A stretch of DNA of 5,111 nucleotides from Phycisphaerae bacterium (GTDB lineage Bacteria > Planctomycetota > Phycisphaerae > SM23-33), in assembly GCA_022866005.1 (NCBI GenBank), contig JALHTV010000061.1, positions 1 to 5,111 on the forward strand, read 5' to 3'. The stretch's first letter is position 1. Every line of letters starts with the position of its first letter. A program made the position numbers and the translations under genes. Positions 1 through 5,111 of the stretch are shown in pieces. The notes under the pieces were generated by a model. It saw only the letters and a list, made by a program, of their open reading frames with translations. It did no database searches and was not told the origin of the DNA.

Positions 1-21
1 CCCGCACGCTGGCCGCGCAGC

Positions 22-50
22 AAAACGGGCCGGTGCAAGCGCACGGACCC
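22..50 (-). terminator. Intrinsic terminator of the tRNA-Glu unit
   Basis: Read on the minus strand, positions 50-41 pair with 36-27 around a 4-base loop (40-37). This gives about nine pairs, one of them G-U, with a single C/C mismatch, and is followed almost at once by TTTT (25-22). The wobble pair exists only in the minus-strand RNA, which fits a leftward terminator. It begins about 35 nt past the mature tRNA 3' end. The rest of positions 1-84 shows nothing I can assign, and no ORF there can be supported. Confidence 0.7.
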
Positions 51-84
51 CGCTGTTGCCCGCAGATCATGGCCACCCCACCAA

Positions 85-157
85 TACCCCCAAGGGGAGT
101 CGAACCCCTGTCTCCAGGATGAGAACCTGATATCCTAGGCCACTAGACGATGGGGGC
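85..157 (-). tRNA. tRNA-Glu, anticodon CUC
   Basis: The minus strand folds into a full 73-nt cloverleaf. The acceptor arm is GCCCCCA/TGGGGGT, closing with a G1-U72 wobble pair, as occurs in many bacterial tRNA-Glu genes. The D-arm starts GTCT, the anticodon stem is TCAGG/CCTGG, and the loop TTCTCAT gives anticodon CTC, reading GAG. A 4-nt variable region is followed by a T-arm AGGGG/CCCCT with loop TTCGACT. The D-arm wording (TCGTCTAG) is typical of tRNA-Glu. The discriminator base is A. CCA is not encoded (the DNA continues TTGG), so a CCA-adding enzyme must complete the 3' end. tRNA-Glu serves translation and, in most bacteria, tetrapyrrole synthesis through glutamyl-tRNA reductase; a CUC isoacceptor normally accompanies a UUC one. 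Confidence 0.95.
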
Positions 158-224
158 ATCGTTGGCCGCAGCGCAGGACCCTCGGCTGGTCTCACCCGCC
201 GGCGGCGGCCTCTGTGGGTCTGGA

Positions 225-253
225 ATACTAGCGGGCTTGGCGAGACAGGTCAA
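225..253 (-). promoter_or_regulatory. Sigma70-type promoter for tRNA-Glu
   Basis: On the minus strand the -35 box TTGACC (253-248, 5/6 to consensus) is followed by a 17-bp spacer and the -10 box TAGTAT (230-225, 4/6 to consensus). The predicted start lies near 218, giving a leader of about 60 nt before the tRNA 5' end at 157, to be removed by RNase P. With the terminator at 50-22 it defines a monocistronic tRNA unit. Confidence 0.65.
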
Positions 254-271
254 GTCGGTTCGCGCCGACCG

Positions 272-299
272 TTGTCATTGTGACGCTGTCTAGTAGAAT
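272..299 (+). promoter_or_regulatory. Sigma70-type promoter for the nucleotidyltransferase-enolase pair
   Basis: TTGTCA (272-277, 5/6) and TAGAAT (294-299, 5/6) are separated by 16 bp, putting transcription start near 306 and a leader of about 35 nt before the ATG at 341. It faces away from the tRNA promoter; 18 bp (254-271) separate the two -35 boxes, so the polymerase footprints would overlap or touch. Confidence 0.6.
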
Positions 300-324
300 C
301 CCCCGGTAAGCGTGCGCCCAAGGC

Positions 325-331
325 AAGGAGG
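325..331 (+). promoter_or_regulatory. Strong Shine-Dalgarno site for the nucleotidyltransferase gene
   Basis: AAGGAGG lies 9 nt before the ATG at 341. It is the best ribosome-binding site in the window and fixes that start. Confidence 0.8.
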
Positions 332-340
332 CAACGACCC

Positions 341-1144
341 ATGAGTGTGCAGACACAGCTGGAACACTGGGCTGCATCGGTGGGTTTGCGGCACGTGCTC
401 GCCGCCGAAGGCCTGGAAGGCCCCCAAGGGCAACTGGCAGCCCTGCTGGTGGGCAGCGTGGCTACCGGCTTCTGCCGAGAGGGTTCGGACGTGGACATCG
501 CCCTGGTGTGCGATCCGCCCACGTACGCACGGATCTCCCGCGGCAAGACGTGGTCCCAAGGGCGCCCCAGCGAGGCGCGGGTTGGGCGGCAGAGCCTGCA
601 CTACTATGCCGAGACGTTTGACCAGGTGCTCGCCCGGGCAAAGATGTTGGACGACGCCTGCCTGTACGTGTACGGGACGGCCAAAGTGCTGTACGACCCC
701 GAAGGGCTGTTTGGCTCGGTGATATCCCCGGTCATTGGAGGGTCCGGTCTGCGCAAGGAGAGGCTGGAGGGCAAGCTCGACATGCTGCTGCGGAGGACCC
801 ATGCCCTGGCTGGGGCGGCCGAGCAGCAGGCCCATGCCTTGGTTCTGGCCAAGATGAGCCTGGAAGTCATCTGCCTTGCGCTTAAGGTCGTTGCCTTGAT
901 TGATGGTGTTCCGTTCGATCCCCGCAAGCGCCTTGCGGAGACCGCCCTTGTCGGGCCGCTGGGTCAGGTGATGGCAGCGGACGTTGCGGAGTTGGTCCAG
1001 ATATCTTCGCAGTGGCAGCCCCGCAATCAGGCCTTCATCGACCGTCTCAGGGCCCTGGGGCACACGCTAAGCCGATCCGCGGCCGAGGCCGGATTTGTGG
1101 TGGGCTTGCCTTCCCCCGATCCCCGGGCCCAGGAGCAGCTATGA
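341..1144 (+). CDS. Nucleotidyltransferase-domain protein (MNT/KNTase-like fold), substrate unknown
   Basis: A 267-residue protein. Residues 31-56 carry the polymerase-beta-type nucleotidyltransferase signature: Gly-Ser at 38-39, then ten residues on, Asp50-Val-Asp52 (hGS...DhD), which in this fold binds the metal-nucleotide complex. A second segment, GTAKVLYDPEG (112-122), resembles the stretch that often closes the catalytic domain of small nucleotidyltransferases. From about 138 the chain is predicted mainly helical and could be a four-helix substrate-binding domain like that of kanamycin nucleotidyltransferase. I see no obvious third carboxylate on the expected strand (around residues 83-90, where LHYY lies), so activity is not assured. 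There is no signal peptide or membrane segment; it should be cytosolic. It has its own promoter and Shine-Dalgarno site, and its stop overlaps the next start (ATGA), so the two proteins are probably co-translated. Its codon use is looser in G/C at third positions than in uvrB (for example 880-915). The substrate (small molecule, protein or RNA) cannot be told; an antibiotic-modifying role is possible but unsupported. Confidence 0.8.
   Translation: MSVQTQLEHWAASVGLRHVLAAEGLEGPQGQLAALLVGSVATGFCREGSDVDIALVCDPPTYARISRGKTWSQGRPSEARVGRQSLHYYAETFDQVLARAKMLDDACLYVYGTAKVLYDPEGLFGSVISPVIGGSGLRKERLEGKLDMLLRRTHALAGAAEQQAHALVLAKMSLEVICLALKVVALIDGVPFDPRKRLAETALVGPLGQVMAADVAELVQISSQWQPRNQAFIDRLRALGHTLSRSAAEAGFVVGLPSPDPRAQEQL
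1131..1135 (+). promoter_or_regulatory. Shine-Dalgarno site choosing the ATGA-overlap start
   Basis: AGGAG lies 5 nt before the ATG at 1141, inside the last codons of the nucleotidyltransferase gene. It favours this start over in-frame codons upstream, where the reading frame stays open back to about 1012. Confidence 0.65.
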
Positions 1145-2316
1145 GCGTCCGGGCTGCCAAGCTGGACGTCTACCGCACGGCCATCCCCATGCGCGGCTTC
1201 GAGCACGCTGCCGCCCGCAGAGAGGTCGCCGAGGCCGTGGTCGTGCGGCTGGAGCTTTCCGACGGGCCGTCCCCTCGACTCCGCTCGGGGCCACGGGTCG
1301 GCTGGGGCGAGACGCACCCGCGGGCCTACGTCACCGGGGAGACGATCGACACCGTGCTGGCGGACCTCCGCGAGGTTATCTGGCCGGCGCTGCTGGGCGC
1401 GGAGCTTAGGCCGGGGGAGCTGCCGGAGGTTCCGGCCGCCGACGCTACAGGCCGATGCATCAACGCCGCCGCCTGCGCCGTGGAACTCGCCGCGGCCGAC
1501 GCGCTGATGGGCCAGGAAGATTGGACGCGGTTGGCGGAGGGCGCGCAAGGGGGGCGGCATTTGTCCGTGCGCGTCAGCGGTGTGATCGGCTCGGCCGCCC
1601 CGGCCAAGACAGCCAGACAACTGCGGTGGATGCGATGGTTCGGCCTGCGGGATTTCAAACTCAAGCTGGGTTTTTCGGACGAGGTGGACCGCGCGAACCT
1701 GGCCGCGGTCCATCGCCAGATCGGCAAGGCCCTGGCCCGCGGCAAGTGCACCCTGCGCGTGGACGTCAACGGCGCCTGGTCGGCCGATCAGACGCCGCAA
1801 CGAGTGGCTGAGCTGAAGCCCTGGGGCGTCTGCGCGGTCGAGCAGCCGGTGTTCTGTTCAGCGGGGGAGCTAGCGGCCCTGGCCGAGCGCTGCGAGCTGC
1901 CACTGATTGCCGACGAGTCGCTGCTGACGGAGGCCGACGCGCAGGCGCTCTTGGCCGCGGGCGAAAAGGTGTGGTGGAACGTGCGCCTCTCCAAGAACGG
2001 CGGGCTCGCCCGCAGTCTGGCCCTTGCCGAACTGGCGGCCCAGTGCGGCGTGCCGCTGGTTGTCGGTTGCATGGTGGGGGAGAGCAGCATCCTCTCCGCC
2101 GCCCAAAGGCGATTGCTAGAGCTCGCCTCACCGCCGCGGTTCGTGGAGGGCAACTACGGCCGCTTCCTATTGCGCGACGACCTGGTGCGCCGCTCGCTGC
2201 GATTCGGTTACGGCGGCCGTTTGAAGGCCCTGCGCGGCGCCGGCCTGGGCGTGAAGGTGGACGGGTCGAAACTCGCCCGCCTGGGGGTGCTGGTCGCGTC
2301 ACTTGGGGGGGTATAA
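1141..2316 (+). CDS. Enolase-superfamily enzyme, muconate lactonizing enzyme/dipeptide epimerase-like, substrate unknown
   Basis: A 391-residue protein, normal length for this family. An N-terminal capping domain (about 1-125) contains GWGETHPRAYVTGET (54-68). The barrel domain shows the usual active-site series: KLK with Lys173 and Lys175, DVN with Asp208, VEQP with Glu234, ADES with Asp258, and RLSKNGG with Lys285. In this subgroup the three acidic residues bind Mg2+ and the two opposed lysines (here 175 and 285) act as acid/base on a carbon next to a carboxylate, giving racemisation, epimerisation, cycloisomerisation or dehydration. On the last strands it has GCMVGESSI (309-317) rather than the DxD motif of L-Ala-D/L-Glu epimerases, so I do not assign that reaction. 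The ATG overlaps the upstream stop, and translation is probably coupled. Residues 43-51 look like an extra insert between DG and RVGWGE (see the repeat at 1271-1290). A longer start at 1012 is unlikely: it would add 43 residues with no family match, overlapping the upstream gene. Confidence 0.88.
   Translation: MSVRAAKLDVYRTAIPMRGFEHAAARREVAEAVVVRLELSDGPSPRLRSGPRVGWGETHPRAYVTGETIDTVLADLREVIWPALLGAELRPGELPEVPAADATGRCINAAACAVELAAADALMGQEDWTRLAEGAQGGRHLSVRVSGVIGSAAPAKTARQLRWMRWFGLRDFKLKLGFSDEVDRANLAAVHRQIGKALARGKCTLRVDVNGAWSADQTPQRVAELKPWGVCAVEQPVFCSAGELAALAERCELPLIADESLLTEADAQALLAAGEKVWWNVRLSKNGGLARSLALAELAAQCGVPLVVGCMVGESSILSAAQRRLLELASPPRFVEGNYGRFLLRDDLVRRSLRFGYGGRLKALRGAGLGVKVDGSKLARLGVLVASLGGV
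1271..1290. repeat. Short GC-rich repeat-like hairpin inserted in frame in the enolase gene
   Basis: The 20-bp sequence has CCCC at one end and GGGG at the other around the core TCGACTCCGCTC. It can form a stem of CCC/GGG plus CGA/TCG with one bulged T. I recall near-identical cores (CTTCGACTCCGCTCAGG type) as abundant short repeats in many bacterial genomes. It encodes most of residues 43-51 (PSPRLRSGP). Removing 27 bp (1267-1293) keeps the frame and restores a family-like SDGRVGWGE. Only one copy is seen here, so repeat status is inferred. Confidence 0.45.
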
Positions 2317-2317
2317 T
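2312..2317 (+). promoter_or_regulatory. Probable -10 element of a uvrB promoter
   Basis: A perfect TATAAT overlaps the TAA stop of the enolase gene (2314-2316) and sits directly after a run of seven G (2305-2311). The predicted transcription start is near 2324, about 24 nt before the uvrB ATG. I see no good -35 box at 16-18 bp (the sequence there is about GCTGGTC), so it may be weak or activator-dependent. No LexA-like box was recognised. Confidence 0.45.
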
Positions 2318-2347
2318 CAACGATTCAGCATCGCGTGGGCGGAGGCC

Positions 2348-4328
<1,981 letters not shown>

Positions 4329-4339
<11 letters not shown>

Positions 4340-4357
4340 CTGCGGTGCAGCCGCTCC
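4329..4357. terminator. Possible hairpin at the uvrB end
   Basis: GCGGCTG (4332-4338) pairs with CAGCCGC (4348-4354) around a 9-nt loop, extended by GG/CC past one mismatch. It includes the uvrB TGA stop. No T-run follows on either strand, so it is not a canonical intrinsic terminator; it could stabilise the 3' end or help stop transcription from both convergent genes. Confidence 0.35.
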
Positions 4358-4368
4358 CCGGTGCTTGG

Positions 4369-4400
4369 CGGTATTTCGGTCTTCCGGTAGTCCGGTTTCT
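4369..4400. repeat. Four CGGTNNNN octamers in the convergent gap
   Basis: CGGT recurs at 4369, 4377, 4385 and 4393, an exact 8-bp period, with the other four bases pyrimidine-rich and not conserved (ATTT, CTTC, AGTC, TTCT). A fifth CGGT at 4359 is out of phase. Within it CCGG-TAGT-CCGG (4384-4395), followed by TTTCTT, could be a weak terminator for uvrB. Confidence 0.4.
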
Positions 4401-5111
4401 TCAGTCCACCTTCCACATCAGCAGCAGGCGCGGCGTCTGGAGCTGGTCCAGCAGCTCCGGGCCGATCTTGACGCCGCTCGGCCCGCGCCCCTCCAGCAGG
4501 CGGGTCAGCAGACCCTTGTGCGGCTCGTAGAGCACCACCTTGGGCTTGGCCAGGTTCGCGAGTTTCCCAGCCCGGGTGATCGCGTCGTCCTCGTAGCCGA
4601 TCGCATCGATCAGCCCCAGTTCCAGGGCCTCGTTGGCCATGAAGATCTGTCCGTTGAGCGGGACGGTCTCGGTCCGCTCGACCGGTCGCGTCTCCGGGCC
4701 CTCACCGAGGGTGACCGTGTAGGTGTTCTCGCGGGTCTTGAGCCGCTCGCCGCGGCCTTCGCGGACGACCTGCACGAAGCGCTTCTGCACCGTGTCCAGC
4801 AGCCCAAGCAGCGAGGCCCGCTGACGCTCGTCGGGCCTCTTGAAGGCGCTGATGACGTCCTTCCAGCCCTCGGCGTCGCTGGACTTGATGACCATGGCCT
4901 CCATGCCGATCTTATCCAGCGTGCCCTTCATCACCAGCCAGACCATAATCACGCCGACGCTGCCGGTGATGGTGTTGTGCTCCGCGAAGATCTCATCGGC
5001 CGGTGCGGAGATGTAGTAGCCGCCGCTGGCGGCGATCCCGCCCATCGAGACGACGACCTTCTTGCCGGCGGCGGTCTGGAGGTCGCGGATCATGGCGTGG
5101 ATCTGATCGGC
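4401..5111 (-). CDS. sppA: Signal peptide peptidase SppA-like, S49 family, 5' end beyond the window
   Basis: The last 236 residues of an S49 serine peptidase, read leftward to a TGA at 4403-4401. The frame is open to the window edge and the first visible codons (ADQIHA) match the helix that normally follows SPGG in this family, so the methionine at 5093 is internal, not the start. SppA enzymes are membrane-bound Ser/Lys proteases with a ClpP/crotonase-like fold that degrade cleaved signal peptides. The nucleophile is Ser29 of the fragment in GGIAASGGYYIS (codon 5027-5025), followed by a typical TGSVGVI stretch (49-55). The likely catalytic Lys is Lys84 in GWKD (codon 4862-4860), 55 residues on, close to the spacing in Bacillus SppA. 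NEALELGLID is the usual late motif. Between the two lies a longer, polar segment than I expect (about 120-150, rich in Thr, Glu and Arg). The N-terminal membrane anchor, if any, is outside. It is convergent with uvrB, 61 bp apart, with no functional link implied. Confidence 0.93.
   Translation of the reverse strand, partial: ADQIHAMIRDLQTAAGKKVVVSMGGIAASGGYYISAPADEIFAEHNTITGSVGVIMVWLVMKGTLDKIGMEAMVIKSSDAEGWKDVISAFKRPDERQRASLLGLLDTVQKRFVQVVREGRGERLKTRENTYTVTLGEGPETRPVERTETVPLNGQIFMANEALELGLIDAIGYEDDAITRAGKLANLAKPKVVLYEPHKGLLTRLLEGRGPSGVKIGPELLDQLQTPRLLLMWKVD

Noticed and set aside
290..1063. Leftward open frame of 257 codons opposite the nucleotidyltransferase gene
   Set aside because: No recognisable domain; the opposite strand has a promoter, Shine-Dalgarno site and catalytic motif.
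1012..1140. 43-codon N-terminal extension of the enolase-like protein
   Set aside because: Arg/Gly/Pro-rich translation of the other gene's last codons; the ATGA start at 1141 has its own AGGAG and gives the normal family length.
341..1144. HEPN-MNT toxin-antitoxin system
   Set aside because: The nucleotidyltransferase is much longer than a minimal MNT antitoxin, and its neighbour is an enolase-fold enzyme, not a HEPN protein; no Rx4-6H motif was seen.
1262..1297. ACGGG direct repeats (1262-1266 and 1293-1297) as target-site duplication around the enolase insert
   Set aside because: Copies are 31 bp apart, so a duplication model would predict a frame-shifting net insertion, while the protein alignment calls for 27 bp. 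Five bases can match by chance.
2303..2347. TTG start for uvrB 15 codons upstream
   Set aside because: It lies upstream of the predicted -10 box and adds residues absent from UvrB proteins; ATG 2348 gives the family N-terminus.
4401..5093. Complete short protease gene starting at the methionine at 5093
   Set aside because: The frame continues to the window edge and the preceding codons match the family, so the gene is cut by the window.

Overview
This is a GC-rich bacterial window whose coding strands show a strong third-position G/C preference. It carries one complete tRNA transcription unit, three rightward protein genes and one leftward, edge-truncated protease gene. The UvrB and enolase-superfamily wording (a Cys in UvrB motif VI, and a GCMVGES segment in the enolase-like protein) suggests a planctomycete or a similar environmental lineage. 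That placement rests on recalled sequence style and is only moderately supported.

Positions 1-257: a leftward tRNA-Glu(CUC) gene at 157-85 appears to be a self-contained unit. A good sigma70-type promoter lies at 253-225 and an intrinsic terminator followed by a T-run lies at 50-22. The promoter of the next gene faces away from it, with only 18 bp between the two -35 boxes.

Positions 272-2316: a rightward pair starts from a clear promoter and a strong Shine-Dalgarno site. The first gene encodes a nucleotidyltransferase-fold protein with a GS...DVD motif. Its stop overlaps, as ATGA, the start of a gene for an uncharacterised enolase-superfamily enzyme of the muconate lactonizing type. The enolase-like gene has a small in-frame insert at about 1267-1293. 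It contains a GC-rich imperfect hairpin (core TCGACTCCGCTC) that resembles a widespread bacterial short repeat, and it lies exactly where related proteins run straight from DG to the GWGE motif.

Positions 2312-4339: uvrB, complete, encoding the helicase-like damage-loading subunit of the UvrABC excinuclease. A perfect TATAAT overlaps the stop codon of the enolase gene, so uvrB may have its own promoter as well as read-through from the upstream pair.

Positions 4340-4400: a 61-bp convergent gap holding a GC-rich hairpin and four CGGTNNNN units with an exact 8-bp period. Positions 4401-5111: the C-terminal part of a leftward sppA-like S49 signal peptide peptidase, with the catalytic Ser and probable catalytic Lys both visible; its start lies beyond the right edge.

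Most of the window is housekeeping. The least explained parts are the nucleotidyltransferase/enolase pair and the repeat-like insert inside the enolase gene. I see no mobile element, CRISPR array or defence system.
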